This document shows, in pieces, positions 10,099 through 19,067 of a stretch of 64,000 nt of DNA. The stretch's first letter is position 1. Every line of letters begins with the position of its first letter. The notes below the pieces were generated by a model, which did not search any database, was not told where the DNA came from, and worked only from the letters and a program-made list of their open reading frames with translations. Source of the stretch: Desulforegula conservatrix Mb1Pa (GTDB lineage: Bacteria; Desulfobacterota; Desulfobacteria; Desulfobacterales; Desulforegulaceae); NCBI RefSeq assembly GCF_000426225.1, contig NZ_AUEY01000010.1:19434-83433 (forward strand), in the 5' to 3' direction. Made by a program: the position numbers and the translations under genes.

Positions 10099-11457
10099 AT
10101 GGAAAATATTTGGGCGGGCATAAAGGGTTATCTGAAAGATCAGCTTCCGGCGCATTCATACAGAATGTGGATAGAGCCCATCAGCTTAGGCTCTCTTGAC
10201 GAGTCAGAAATAGTGCTGCTTTGCCCTAATTTGTTTTCCCAGAAAAGGGTCAGGGATAATTATCTTCAGGTTATTTCTGACGCTTTTCTTGAAAAACACA
10301 ATAAACGCTACAATATAAGCTTCGGTGTTGGCAAAGGCAGTGAATCCACAGGCAGGGGCACAAGAAGAACAGCATCTGCTCAAGCTCCAATCCAGCTTTC
10401 TCTCCCGACTGAAAAGCCAAAGCTTATGAGTGGAAGACTGCTCAGGGACAATTATACATTTGATCGTTTTGTAGTTGGCAACAACAGTGATTTTGCATAT
10501 ACAGCAGCTCTTTCTTTGGCATCCAAAAACAGGAATCACACAAATTCCCTTTTTCTTTTATCTGATACCGGTCTTGGCAAAAGTCATCTTTCCCAGGCAG
10601 TCGGGCATCAGATACTTGCAAAAAATCCAGGAGAGAGGGTTTATTATATAAGTGCAGAAGATTTTGCAGGTGAGATGGTCGGAGCAATGCAGACCGACAG
10701 TCTTGATACTTTTAAGGAAAAATACAGGAACAACTGTGATGTTCTTCTTATGGAAGACGTGCATTTTCTTACAGGCAAAACAAGAACACAGACAGAACTT
10801 GTTCAAATACTGGATTATCTTTATGAATCAAATAAAAAGGTGATTTTCAGTTCATGTCATCTCCCTGGCGAGATTCCGAAAATAAATGACCAGCTGAAGT
10901 CAAGACTTTCATCCGGCATGATAACAAATATTGAGCCGCCCAACTTCAGAACCAGGGTGCGTATTCTAAAGCGTAAAGCCCTTGATTATGGTTTTGCGGT
11001 TCCAATGGATGTAATGGAATATCTTGCGTCCGAACTGAGCGATAATGTCCGCCAGCTTGAAAGCGGTATTCTTGGAGTTACAACAAAATCCTCACTCCTT
11101 GGAATCCCTCTCGATCTTAGTCTGGCTGGTACTGTTGTGAAAAATATGGTCAAGGAGTCCAAGAAGATAACCATTGATTTCATCAAAGAGCTTGTGTGCA
11201 GTGAATATAAGGTTACTACTGAAGAACTTGAGTCGAATTCCAGGAAGAAAACTGTTGTTACTCCGAGGCAGGTCGCAATTTATCTTTCAAGGCGTTATAC
11301 TGACCAGCCCCTTCAGGTAATAGGCAAGAGTTTCAACAGGTACCATGCTACAGCGATTCATTCCATTAATTCCATTGAAAAAGCCATAAAACTGAATTCT
11401 CCGATATCCAAGCAGGTGGCTCATATATCCAAAAAGATTGAACACGGCAGAGTCTGA
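10099..11457 (+). CDS. dnaA: Chromosomal replication initiator DnaA
   Basis: A 452-aa AAA+ initiator. Domain I (1-80) begins MENIWAGIKGYLK; a short linker follows. The AAA+ core (about 115-330) has the P-loop SDTGLGKSHL, Walker B LLMEDVHFLTGK, a sensor segment FSSCHLPGEI and the arginine-bearing LKSRLSSGM. The C-terminal HTH (about 355-450) has PRQVAIYLSRRYTDQ and the signature SFNRYHATAIHSI, where most bacteria have GGRDHTTVLHA. Residues that read the DnaA box therefore differ from E. coli. It may be the only dnaA or a second copy; dnaN and gyrB are not adjacent. A terminator follows the gene. Confidence 0.93.
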   Translation: MENIWAGIKGYLKDQLPAHSYRMWIEPISLGSLDESEIVLLCPNLFSQKRVRDNYLQVISDAFLEKHNKRYNISFGVGKGSESTGRGTRRTASAQAPIQLSLPTEKPKLMSGRLLRDNYTFDRFVVGNNSDFAYTAALSLASKNRNHTNSLFLLSDTGLGKSHLSQAVGHQILAKNPGERVYYISAEDFAGEMVGAMQTDSLDTFKEKYRNNCDVLLMEDVHFLTGKTRTQTELVQILDYLYESNKKVIFSSCHLPGEIPKINDQLKSRLSSGMITNIEPPNFRTRVRILKRKALDYGFAVPMDVMEYLASELSDNVRQLESGILGVTTKSSLLGIPLDLSLAGTVVKNMVKESKKITIDFIKELVCSEYKVTTEELESNSRKKTVVTPRQVAIYLSRRYTDQPLQVIGKSFNRYHATAIHSINSIEKAIKLNSPISKQVAHISKKIEHGRV

Positions 11458-11487
11458 TAAAAAATAGAAAATCAAGTAATTATGACT

Positions 11488-11516
11488 AACCCTGGTTGAA
11501 AAACCGGGGTTTTTTG
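11488..11516 (+). terminator. Rho-independent terminator after dnaA
   Basis: Stem AACCCTGGTT / AACCGGGGTT with a GAAA-rich loop, followed by TTTTTT; placed 30 bp after the dnaA stop. Confidence 0.85.
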
Positions 11517-11590
11517 TTATTATGCCTTCCATTAAAGCATTCGTGTCTTATTCCCAAGTCCATGGGGCGCATAGGCTATAATATATAAGG

Positions 11591-12976
11591 ATGACCGTGA
11601 ACCTTTCAAAAAACATAATCAAAGAAATTCAGAAAATCTCAGGTGTGGAAAATATTAAAATTTCCGAAGCGGACAGGTACTGTTATTCCTATGATGCCAC
11701 AGGAAGAATTTTCATGCCGGATGCGGTAGTTTTCCCAGGATCCGCAGGTGAGATATCTTCAATCCTGAAGCTTGCCACAAAATACAGGTTCAATGTTATT
11801 CCAAGGGGAAGCGGATCAGGTACTACAGGAGGTTCTGTAGCCGTACAGGGCGGCGTGGTACTGGTTCTTACACGATTGAACAATATAATGAATATTGACA
11901 CTGACAATCTTGTTGCAGTTGCAGAAACCGGAGTCATAACCGCCGATTTTCATAGAGCAGTTGAATCCAGGGGGCTTTTTTATCCGCCTGATCCATCAAG
12001 CTCGGCATTTTCTACATTAGGTGGGAACCTTGCCGAATGCGCCGGCGGCCCTAGGGCCGTAAAATATGGAGTTACACGTGACTATGTCCTTGGTCTGAAA
12101 GCGGTTCTTCCAACTGGTGAAATCATAAAGACAGGTGTTCAGACGGCAAAAGGAGTTGTAGGTTATGATCTTACAAAACTTATTGTCGGATCAGAAGGCA
12201 CTCTTGCCGTAATTACGGAAATGACTCTGAAACTTCTGCCTTTGCCAAAACATAAAAAAACAATGACTGCTGTTTTTCCTAAAATGCACGATGCCGCATC
12301 TGCTGTTTCAGAGATTATCAGGCGGGGCCTTGTGCCGAGTGCTGTTGAATATCTGGACAATGCCGCCATAAGATGCGCAGAAGGATATCTCAAGTCAGGT
12401 CTGCCTGTTGATGCCGGAGCACTCCTTATTATAGAGAGTGACGGAAGGACAGATTCGGAAGCAGGTACAGCCATTTTCGAACTTGAAACTGCATGCAGGG
12501 ATTGCGGCGCTTCTGAAACTAAGATTGCAAAAACAAAGGAGGAAACTGAAAATATCTGGAAAGCAAGGAAAGCTTTGTCTCCGGCTGTTTATCAGATTGC
12601 CCCTGACAAGATTAATGAAGACATTGTTGTACCTCGATCAAAAATACCATTGATGACAGAATTTCTTGAAAAATTAAGCAAAGACTCTGGCCTTGCGATA
12701 GTTGCATTCGGCCATGCCGGAGACGGCAATATCCACGTTAATGTGATGCTGGACAAAAAGGATAAGATTGCCCTTGGTAAGGCACATAAGGCTGTTGATG
12801 ATATTTTTGACTATACACTCAAGCTTGGAGGCACAATCTCTGGCGAGCACGGCATCGGAATAACAAAGTTGGATTACATGACTAAAGAAATAGGTCCTGT
12901 TGAAATAAAGCTCATGAGGGATATCAAAAAGGCCTTTGATCCTGCCGGGATACTAAATCCAGGAAAGATATTTTAA
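11591..12976 (+). CDS. FAD-linked oxidase, GlcD / D-lactate dehydrogenase type
   Basis: A 461-aa flavoprotein of the FAD-binding type 4 family, which oxidises 2-hydroxy acids such as glycolate or D-lactate. The FAD-binding half shows VIPRGSGSGTTGG (about 75-87), PPDPSS and a long C-terminal cap domain. The C-terminus has the family pattern GHAGDGNIHVN, GEHGIG and FDPAGILNPGKIF. Cys clusters are absent, so electrons would pass to a separate iron-sulfur partner or an ETF; none is encoded nearby. The ATG at 11591 directly abuts its TAAGG; a GTG at 11597 has better spacing and may be the true start. Substrate cannot be read from sequence. Confidence 0.88.
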   Translation: MTVNLSKNIIKEIQKISGVENIKISEADRYCYSYDATGRIFMPDAVVFPGSAGEISSILKLATKYRFNVIPRGSGSGTTGGSVAVQGGVVLVLTRLNNIMNIDTDNLVAVAETGVITADFHRAVESRGLFYPPDPSSSAFSTLGGNLAECAGGPRAVKYGVTRDYVLGLKAVLPTGEIIKTGVQTAKGVVGYDLTKLIVGSEGTLAVITEMTLKLLPLPKHKKTMTAVFPKMHDAASAVSEIIRRGLVPSAVEYLDNAAIRCAEGYLKSGLPVDAGALLIIESDGRTDSEAGTAIFELETACRDCGASETKIAKTKEETENIWKARKALSPAVYQIAPDKINEDIVVPRSKIPLMTEFLEKLSKDSGLAIVAFGHAGDGNIHVNVMLDKKDKIALGKAHKAVDDIFDYTLKLGGTISGEHGIGITKLDYMTKEIGPVEIKLMRDIKKAFDPAGILNPGKIF

Positions 12977-13014
12977 ACATCTGGGGATCGAAGTATCAAG
13001 TGGAAAAGCAGCTT

Positions 13015-13155
13015 GATCAAAGCCTCGTATGGTAATTTGCCATTAAAACAAGTGCGATGCGTCGGTCGAATAGGAGGTTCTTTGTCCGTAATATGAAGGC
13101 AGATTTTTGTCGGCAGGTCGTTTTTTTTGAAAAAAAGCTTCGCAAAAAACCTGTG
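13015..13155. repeat. Diverged family C/A composite repeat
   Basis: ATGGTAATTTGCCATTAAAA, then a decayed family C module (GTCGGTCGAATAGGAGGTTC, TTTGTCCGTAAT), then a family A hairpin arm (GGCAGGTCG...AAAAAAGCTTCGCAAAAA). The order matches the reverse complement of 1221-1396 and 24957-25197. Confidence 0.6.
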
Positions 13156-13204
13156 GTTTTTATTAAGACAGGATTCCTATAGCAGACGATATTTACGGTC
13201 TCAA

Positions 13205-13924
13205 TCAGTAGATAAAATTTATGATTCCTGGAAGCAGAATAGCCGTAAAAAGTCCGTTTAGTCCCATTGCAAGTCCAGCGAAAGCTCCTGCAATCTGGCT
13301 TGCCTGAATCGCATGGGCAGTTCCTACCCCGTGTGCAGCAACCCCAAATGCAAGTCCGCGAGCCATTTCATCCTTTATTCTTAGCTTGTTCAAAATTATA
13401 TCTCCCATGACAGCGCCAGTTATGCCAGTCAGAACAACAACAACTGCTGTGAGTGACGGCAGGCCTTTTATCTGTTCTGAAACTGCCATGGCTATTGGGG
13501 TTGTTATGGATTTAGGGGCAAGGGACAGAACTACTGTTTTATCACCTCCTAAATTACGGGCAATTGTAACAGCGCTAAGGATTCCTGTTAATGATCCTAT
13601 GGCAAGGCTGAGTGTAATTGGAAAAAAAGCCTTTTTAATGATCCCTATCTGCTTGTACAATGGGATTGCAAGCACCACAGTCGCAGGGCCAAGCAAAAAA
13701 TGTATGAACTGAGCCCCCTTGAAATAGGTCTGATAGTCTGTTCCTGTAATTTTAAGAAGACCGACAATTGCAATGACTGAAATCATTACAGGATTAAGAA
13801 GCGGATTACGGCCTGATTTTACAAAGATCCTTAGACCAGCAAGAAAAACAAGCATTGTGAGTGTCAACCATAAAATTGGGGAGGCAGATAGATGAGGCCA
13901 CAACTTCTGAGTGTTTTCTATCAT
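13205..13924 (-). CDS. lrgB: LrgB/CidB-type membrane protein
   Basis: A 239-aa integral membrane protein with about six to seven hydrophobic segments and the conserved stretches LAPKSITTPIAMAVSEQI and GVAAHGVGTAHAIQ. LrgB/CidB works with LrgA/CidA in a holin-antiholin-like or small-metabolite (pyruvate/glycolate-type) transport system. The open frame extends 39 codons further upstream, but the ATG at 13924 overlaps the lrgA stop as ATGA, the classic arrangement for coupled translation, so the shorter protein is reported. Confidence 0.9.
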   Translation of the reverse strand: MIENTQKLWPHLSASPILWLTLTMLVFLAGLRIFVKSGRNPLLNPVMISVIAIVGLLKITGTDYQTYFKGAQFIHFLLGPATVVLAIPLYKQIGIIKKAFFPITLSLAIGSLTGILSAVTIARNLGGDKTVVLSLAPKSITTPIAMAVSEQIKGLPSLTAVVVVLTGITGAVMGDIILNKLRIKDEMARGLAFGVAAHGVGTAHAIQASQIAGAFAGLAMGLNGLFTAILLPGIINFIY

Positions 13925-14286
13925 TGCCTTTTTCCTTGTTGCCTTGAAATCATGAACTTGTTGAGACATTGCATGAAAAATCCCGTAACTCCAATGGTTA
14001 TAGCTGTACCAAAGACTATTGCTCCAGTTATCGGAGCCCATGACTTCAAAATAATATCTGTATTTGTAATAACCCCGACTCCGGCAGGAACGAACAGTAA
14101 GGTCAGATATCCAAGAAGAGAATTGCTGACATTTTCAAGTTCCTTGGGCACTTTTCCAAGCAAACACAGTATAAGGAACAGAATAACCATGCCAATTACA
14201 GGCCCGGGAACAGGCAACCCGGTTAATTTTGCAATTATTTCTCCTGTGAGCTGACAGACGAGAACAAGTGTAAGATATCCAAGCAT
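13921..14286 (-). CDS. lrgA: LrgA/CidA-type membrane protein
   Basis: A 121-aa protein with four hydrophobic segments and the family motif LPVPGPVIGMVILFLIL (about 25-41). It is the small partner of LrgB and is translated first in this two-gene operon. In Gram-positives the pair controls murein hydrolase release; in Gram-negatives and plants homologues move small organic acids such as glycolate or pyruvate. The neighbouring GlcD-like oxidase makes a hydroxy-acid link conceivable, but it is on the other strand and this is only inference. Confidence 0.9.
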   Translation of the reverse strand: MLGYLTLVLVCQLTGEIIAKLTGLPVPGPVIGMVILFLILCLLGKVPKELENVSNSLLGYLTLLFVPAGVGVITNTDIILKSWAPITGAIVFGTAITIGVTGFFMQCLNKFMISRQQGKRQ

Positions 14287-14410
14287 ATATGCCTTTTTTG
14301 ATTTTTTTAGTGATTGTTCATTTGAAAAGATCTGAGAGGGAATATCCGAAAAACATCTTAAAAAATTGTTTCCGGGATTTGTTTTTGTAACGATTCAGCC
14401 TTTCTACTTT

Positions 14411-14438
14411 GGCTGTGTTCCCCTTAGATGTTGAAAAG
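14411..14438. repeat. Fragment of a family A element end
   Basis: GGCTGTGTTCCCCTTAGATG followed by TTGAAAAG matches the right terminus of the intact family A copy at 42445. Nothing else of the element remains. A 60-aa minus-strand frame (14318-14500) runs through it and is not called. Confidence 0.75.
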
Positions 14439-14492
14439 ACTCTTAAATGATAGGAATCGGCCTGTTTTGATTTTATATTAACCTTCGCAGCT

Positions 14493-15512
14493 TCAGTCAT
14501 ACTGATTCAAATACGCTATAACTGATCCACTTTGAGTCTTGAGCCTTTTTTCCCATCTGAACGTAAGAATTTCCTTTTCATTTTTTAAAGCTGCCAGCCT
14601 GTCTTCGACCACGTCAGGCAAAACAGCTCTTCCCTGGGAGTGAGTTCCCTTTCCAACGATTATTTTCACTGTAAAAAGCCCTCTGCGTCTCGCTGATCTG
14701 ATGAAAATATCGGTTTTTCTGTCTGCCTCAATAGCTGTAAAGCCGTGAAGGTCAAGATCTTCCTGGGGGCCAGGATATCTCTTGATTCTCTGCTCCACTG
14801 GAACAGGCATGGGTTTTTCAGTTTTTTCTTTTTTCTCCCTTAATAGAGCATTTTTAGATTTACCTTCGAGATTTTTGCTAAGGAGATCATGGAATCTTTG
14901 ATCTGAATCGGATCCAAATACCTTTGTAAGATCAATTGTTTCAGAAAGAATGGGTATCCTGTTCTTGTCCTTGAGGGGTTTTATGATTGGTTTATCCGTA
15001 TTCGTCCTTTTTGGAGCCTGTGGTATCTCTGTTCTTTCAATGCCTTCTATCCCTGAAATCATAAGAGCTTCAAGATCATGAACCGACGATAATTTTGGTA
15101 TTCCTTTTCTGTCAGTTTTTATGGGAACCATTTTTTTTGCTTTAAGCGGAGCTGGTTCTGACTGTTTTACTATTATTTCTGGAATCTCTGTATGTTCTTG
15201 TTTTTCAGTGTTTATATAAGAATTGTCTTCGTGTTCTTCTGAAAAGGCGGTTGAAAAATCGAAGTTTTCCGATAGAACCGGTAATCCGTTTTTTGATTTT
15301 TTATTTCCGGCGATTTTTTTCTGTGGTTTTTCAGTAATTTTTGCAATTTGGACTGAATCATTAACAATATCAGCTTGATTATTTACAGGCTCTTCATTAA
15401 CTGTTTTTTTCGGTTCAGTGCTTTCTTTTTCAATAGCAATAGTCTTTTCCTGTATTTGTTTTATTTTTTGAGATGTCTTTAAGCCAAAAAATCTGGCAAG
15501 TTCAGAAAACAT
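14493..15512 (-). CDS. Smr-domain protein with internal repeats
   Basis: A 339-aa protein. The C-terminal 90 residues are an Smr domain (LDLHG, then VKIIVGKGTHSQG), a fold found at the end of MutS2 and in stand-alone nucleases that cut branched DNA or stalled-ribosome mRNA. The N-terminal 230 residues are charged and probably disordered, and contain three spaced repeats: NGLPVLSENFDF, KGIPKLSSVHDL and NRIPILSETIDL. They look like docking motifs. The ATG at 15512 has a GAGG at proper spacing; an upstream ATG at 15524 lacks one. Not MutS2 itself, because no ATPase is present. Confidence 0.85.
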   Translation of the reverse strand: MFSELARFFGLKTSQKIKQIQEKTIAIEKESTEPKKTVNEEPVNNQADIVNDSVQIAKITEKPQKKIAGNKKSKNGLPVLSENFDFSTAFSEEHEDNSYINTEKQEHTEIPEIIVKQSEPAPLKAKKMVPIKTDRKGIPKLSSVHDLEALMISGIEGIERTEIPQAPKRTNTDKPIIKPLKDKNRIPILSETIDLTKVFGSDSDQRFHDLLSKNLEGKSKNALLREKKEKTEKPMPVPVEQRIKRYPGPQEDLDLHGFTAIEADRKTDIFIRSARRRGLFTVKIIVGKGTHSQGRAVLPDVVEDRLAALKNEKEILTFRWEKRLKTQSGSVIAYLNQYD

Positions 15513-15710
15513 CGTGAGCCTCATTACAATTAAGATTCAAAAAACGATTATGCTATCTGCCTGAAACAAGTTCCTGCTGATAGTGTATTTATGATTATTA
15601 AAAAGTAATTGATACATATCAAATCCCAAGCTATATTCAAAAAACAATCTGAAATACCCCGACTTAATCTGCAAAAACCGCTTAAGTTTTCATAAATACA
15701 AGGAACCCGA

Positions 15711-16172
15711 ATGAAAATAACTGCTGAACAGCTGAATTCGACATTTTTAAGAAAAAGCCTGAACAGTGGCAGAGCAGGAGAATTTACTCTGGACGGCAAC
15801 ATGATGCATATTTTTTTTTCGGTCAAGGAAGATGAACCAGCTTCACAAATAGTTGAGGAATCAGGACTATCTCCGCAAAAAGTAGCTTTGTTGCTTTCCA
15901 GGCTGATCGAATTGGGACTCCTTGAAAAATATGAACCAAAGTCACTGTATCTTGGGAATGATTTTTTTTCAGCCCTGGAATTGAATCTTAAAAGGGCAAT
16001 AGGCCCCATGGCCGAATTTCTGATTGAGGAGGCCATGGAAGAATCAGGTCTATCCAGAAATAATTTAAAAAAAGAAAATGGTGCTGCAATCATCAGGGCA
16101 ATTGCATCTGAAATTACAGATAATATATCAAAACAGTCATTTATTAAAATAATGGCTGAATACTTAAGATGA
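15711..16172 (+). CDS. Small regulatory-type protein upstream of a Cache sensor
   Basis: A 153-aa protein. Residues 40-85 resemble a winged helix or MarR-like turn (ASQIVEESGLSPQKVALLLSRLIELGLLEK). The C-terminal half (about 95-153, starting AIGPMAEFLIEEAMEESG) resembles a small helical module seen at the ends of bacterial kinases and gliding or signalling proteins, possibly the DUF8082 group; that match is from memory. A ribosome site AAGGA precedes the ATG. It lies 16 bp before the Cache-HAMP gene and probably forms a transcription unit with it. Confidence 0.65.
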   Translation: MKITAEQLNSTFLRKSLNSGRAGEFTLDGNMMHIFFSVKEDEPASQIVEESGLSPQKVALLLSRLIELGLLEKYEPKSLYLGNDFFSALELNLKRAIGPMAEFLIEEAMEESGLSRNNLKKENGAAIIRAIASEITDNISKQSFIKIMAEYLR

Positions 16173-16188
16173 GATAAGGGAGGAAACG

Positions 16189-17286
16189 ATGGACGGCCAA
16201 ATAAACCAGGATAAGGGCAGTACCGGAATAAAGTTTGGGATTTCACAGAAGTTGAGCATTCTTATTCTTATAGTGTCTGTTTTCCCTTTACTGATCTTAG
16301 GTATCTCAAATTATATTCATAATATGAATGTACTGAGAGCCGATGCTGAAAATCTTCTGTCCCAGACCGCAAGTGGAATGGCAGGGCAGGTGAATGAGTG
16401 GATAGATAAAAATACGAGAAGCCTGATAATGGTTTCAAAACAGCCTGGTATCCAGTCAATGGAAAAAGACTCCCAGGACAAAATAATCAAATCGTTTCAG
16501 GAGGAATTTCCTTGGGTCTATCTTGTCTTCACCGTTGATAAATCAGGCCATAATATTTCAAGGACAGATAATGGTGAGGCTCAGAACTACTCTGACAGAG
16601 GCTATTTCAAAGAAGTAATGTCTGGCAAGGCATTTGCTTTTGAGACTCTTATCGGCAAAACTTCAAAAAAACCAGCGCTTGTAATGGCTGTGCCTATTAA
16701 AAGCGGGGATGAAATTATTGGCGTTCTTGGAGCTGCTATGAATATTGATAGACTTTCCACTACAGTTGCCACATGGAAAAATGGCAGAACAGGTTATGCT
16801 TTTATGGTGGATGGGGAAAACAAGGTAATATCGCATCCTAAACCGGAATATAATCTTGAACAGAAAAATCTTAGTGATGATCCTTTAATAAAAGCTGCCA
16901 GATCCGGCAATTCTTCCAAGCCAGTGTATTTCAAGAATGAAATGGGCCAGAGTGTATTGGCCGTAAGTGTTAAAGTATCAAATGACTGGATGCTTTCTGT
17001 CAGGCAGGATGAATCAGAAATTTTTGCCAGCATCAGGCAGTTCCAGATACTTGCCATTGCTATTTTGTTGTTGTCAACGCTGATATCAGTGATTCTGGCG
17101 GTTATTGTTGGAAAATCCATCACCAGGCCAGTCCTTTTCCTGGCGGATGCCGCAAACAAGATGAGTCTTGGTGAAATGGACTTGAAAATTGATATTGATA
17201 CAAAAGACGAGATCGGAGTACTTGCCGAATCAATTTCAAGGCTTCAGACAAGCCTTGTCATTGCCTTAAAAAGGCTCAAAAAATAA
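16189..17286 (+). CDS. Membrane sensor with double Cache and HAMP domains but no output domain
   Basis: A 365-aa protein. One transmembrane segment lies at about 25-45, then a periplasmic dCache sensor (about 48-278) with the conserved DRGYFKEVMSGKAF, TGYAFMVDGENKVISHP and IIGVLGAAMNIDRL. A second membrane segment (about 285-310) leads into a HAMP domain starting KSITRPV. The protein ends just after HAMP at KRLKK, with no chemotaxis, kinase or GGDEF output. Such sensors bind small molecules outside the cell. Output may be passed to the co-encoded 153-aa protein. A strong GGGAGGAAACG ribosome site is present. No frameshift downstream is visible, so this is not obviously a truncated chemoreceptor. 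Confidence 0.88.
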   Translation: MDGQINQDKGSTGIKFGISQKLSILILIVSVFPLLILGISNYIHNMNVLRADAENLLSQTASGMAGQVNEWIDKNTRSLIMVSKQPGIQSMEKDSQDKIIKSFQEEFPWVYLVFTVDKSGHNISRTDNGEAQNYSDRGYFKEVMSGKAFAFETLIGKTSKKPALVMAVPIKSGDEIIGVLGAAMNIDRLSTTVATWKNGRTGYAFMVDGENKVISHPKPEYNLEQKNLSDDPLIKAARSGNSSKPVYFKNEMGQSVLAVSVKVSNDWMLSVRQDESEIFASIRQFQILAIAILLLSTLISVILAVIVGKSITRPVLFLADAANKMSLGEMDLKIDIDTKDEIGVLAESISRLQTSLVIALKRLKK

Positions 17287-17300
17287 GTCCGCATATTTTT

Positions 17301-17432
17301 GATGGATTCGCAAAAAGTCCCAAAAAGGCGTCGGCGTCATGCCGGACTTGATCCGGTATTCAGTCTTTTCAGTAAGTTATGGATTCAGGCCTGCACCGGA
17401 ATGTCGGGAATAGGGCTTTTTGCGACCTTGTC
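17301..17432. repeat. Family B MITE, copy 2
   Basis: GATGGATTCGCAAAAAGTCC on the left and GCTTTTTGCGACCTTGTC on the right, with internal palindromes. Flanked by an exact ATTTTT duplication (17295-17300 and 17433-17438). Confidence 0.88.
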
Positions 17433-17440
17433 ATTTTTGT

Positions 17441-17477
17441 ACCCCTCATGGCTATTAAAACCATGAGGGGGTTTTTT
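17441..17477 (+). terminator. Rho-independent terminator
   Basis: Stem ACCCCTCATGG / CCATGAGGGGG with loop CTATTAAAA, followed by TTTTTT on the plus strand. It separates the plus-strand sensor operon from the convergent glpD. Confidence 0.85.
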
Positions 17478-19029
17478 ATATTACGGGCGGACGATGGAAC
17501 TTCTGCCATTCTTTTTTATAGATTTCTACTTCTTCATTCCACTTATGTTCATCCCAGCCTAAAACAGGTTTAACTATTTGCCCAAGTTCATCCAAAATTT
17601 CGCTACCACCATTTGGAAGTAGAAGCCCGAGTCTTGTTCTTCTCTGAAGAAGATCGGAAAGATGGCGGATTTGCTCGTTTGCTGAGCTGAATTTTAATTC
17701 AGCCCATGTTATTTCACAGCCAGATATTTCTGTAACCTTGCCATCCCATCCTTTGATAATATCATGTGCATTTTTTCCATATCTTCCTGAAAGCCTTTTC
17801 CATGCTCTCTCTGAAATCAGATCGCTGTCTGAGCGAGTTGAAGCGTTTAAAGTGAAAGCAGGCTGTTTCTCGTTTATTCCCTTATTTATAGATATATATG
17901 CTTTTGCGGCTTTGAGTGCGTCCCAGGCAAGCTTTCTGAAAGTTGTAAGTTTACCGCCGGTAACTGTTACAAGACCTTTATTCTCCCAGACTGCGTGCTC
18001 CCTGGATTCTTTTGACGGAGGCACATTACCCCTGCTTAACACAGGTCTTATTCCGGAAAATGATGATATGGCATCTTTGATGCCTTTGCCAAGGCTTCCG
18101 AAATAGTAATCAAGAGCCTCAATAAGATAAACAGCCTCCTGTTTTGTCATTGATGGTTCTTTACTCAGATCATTTTTGTGGTCAATGTCAGTGGTTCCAA
18201 AAATATATACGGATTCCCACGGAATAATGAAAAGAGGGCGCTTGTCAGAAGGGTGGATAAGTGTGACTGCGTCGTTAAAGGAAAAAGTTTCTTTTGGAAA
18301 TACAAGATGGCTGCCCCTGAGAGGCCTCAGGTGATAAGCAGGATTTGGTGATTTCATAATGCTCTCAGCCCAAGCTCCTGTGGCATTAATTACAGCTTTT
18401 GTCTTGATTTCATGGGGCTTTCCTGTCTCTATATCTTGAACCGTTACCGCATTTACCATGCCCTTGAGGTCTCTGTGGATATCCGTAAGCCTGGTATAAT
18501 TAACTGAATAGCCTCCAAGAGCCTTCGATTCACTTATGAGTCTCTGTACAAGCCTTGAATCGTCAACCTGGGCATCATGAAAATAAAAACCACCCTTTAA
18601 GCCTTTTTTATCAAGCCCCGGCAGAATTTTTGTAAATTCATCTCTGTCGAGATAATGATGCTGTTTTTTTTTTGATATCAGGTCGTATACCGTAAGGCCT
18701 GTTTCAAGCATCAGTTTTCCAGGGCCCTTGTCTTCGTATACAGGCATATAAAATCCAAGGGATGAGACAAGCCCCGGTGCTTCCCTGATTAGTCTTTCCC
18801 TGTGAATAACCGAATCCATGGTGAGATGGACTTTGCCTTCCTTGAGATACCGCAAACCACCGTGAATAAGTTTTGATGATTTGCTGGAAGTGCCCCATGC
18901 ATAGTCCTTCTGTTCTATCAGAACTGCGCTAAGTCCCATTCTTATGGCTTCCCTTAAAACTCCGGCGCCCGTTATCCCTCCTCCGGCGATTACCACATCG
19001 GCACTTACAGGAAGACTCGAAAAATCCAT
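17476..19029 (-). CDS. glpD: Aerobic-type glycerol-3-phosphate dehydrogenase
   Basis: A 517-aa flavoprotein that oxidises sn-glycerol 3-phosphate to dihydroxyacetone phosphate at the membrane and feeds the quinone pool. The N-terminal FAD site is VIAGGGITGAGVLREA (about 13-28), followed by the family stretch GTSSKSSKLIHGGLRYL and the C-terminal DAO_C domain (from about 380). In an anaerobe it links lipid backbone catabolism to respiration. glpK and glpF are not nearby. Weak ribosome site AAGGTG. The fadR-like gene lies 38 bp upstream on the same strand. Confidence 0.94.
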   Translation of the reverse strand: MDFSSLPVSADVVIAGGGITGAGVLREAIRMGLSAVLIEQKDYAWGTSSKSSKLIHGGLRYLKEGKVHLTMDSVIHRERLIREAPGLVSSLGFYMPVYEDKGPGKLMLETGLTVYDLISKKKQHHYLDRDEFTKILPGLDKKGLKGGFYFHDAQVDDSRLVQRLISESKALGGYSVNYTRLTDIHRDLKGMVNAVTVQDIETGKPHEIKTKAVINATGAWAESIMKSPNPAYHLRPLRGSHLVFPKETFSFNDAVTLIHPSDKRPLFIIPWESVYIFGTTDIDHKNDLSKEPSMTKQEAVYLIEALDYYFGSLGKGIKDAISSFSGIRPVLSRGNVPPSKESREHAVWENKGLVTVTGGKLTTFRKLAWDALKAAKAYISINKGINEKQPAFTLNASTRSDSDLISERAWKRLSGRYGKNAHDIIKGWDGKVTEISGCEITWAELKFSSANEQIRHLSDLLQRRTRLGLLLPNGGSEILDELGQIVKPVLGWDEHKWNEEVEIYKKEWQKFHRPPVI

Positions 19030-19067
19030 TCATTCACCTTAAATCAAAAACTATAATATGTTTTAGT

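Noticed and set aside
14318..14500. 60-aa minus-strand frame overlapping the Smr gene end
   Set aside because: It runs through a family A fragment (14,411-14,438) and has no recognisable protein pattern.
15548..16246. 232-aa minus-strand frame opposite the 153-aa gene
   Set aside because: An antisense shadow with Ser/Leu/Ile-rich composition and no motif; the plus-strand gene has a ribosome site and an operon partner.
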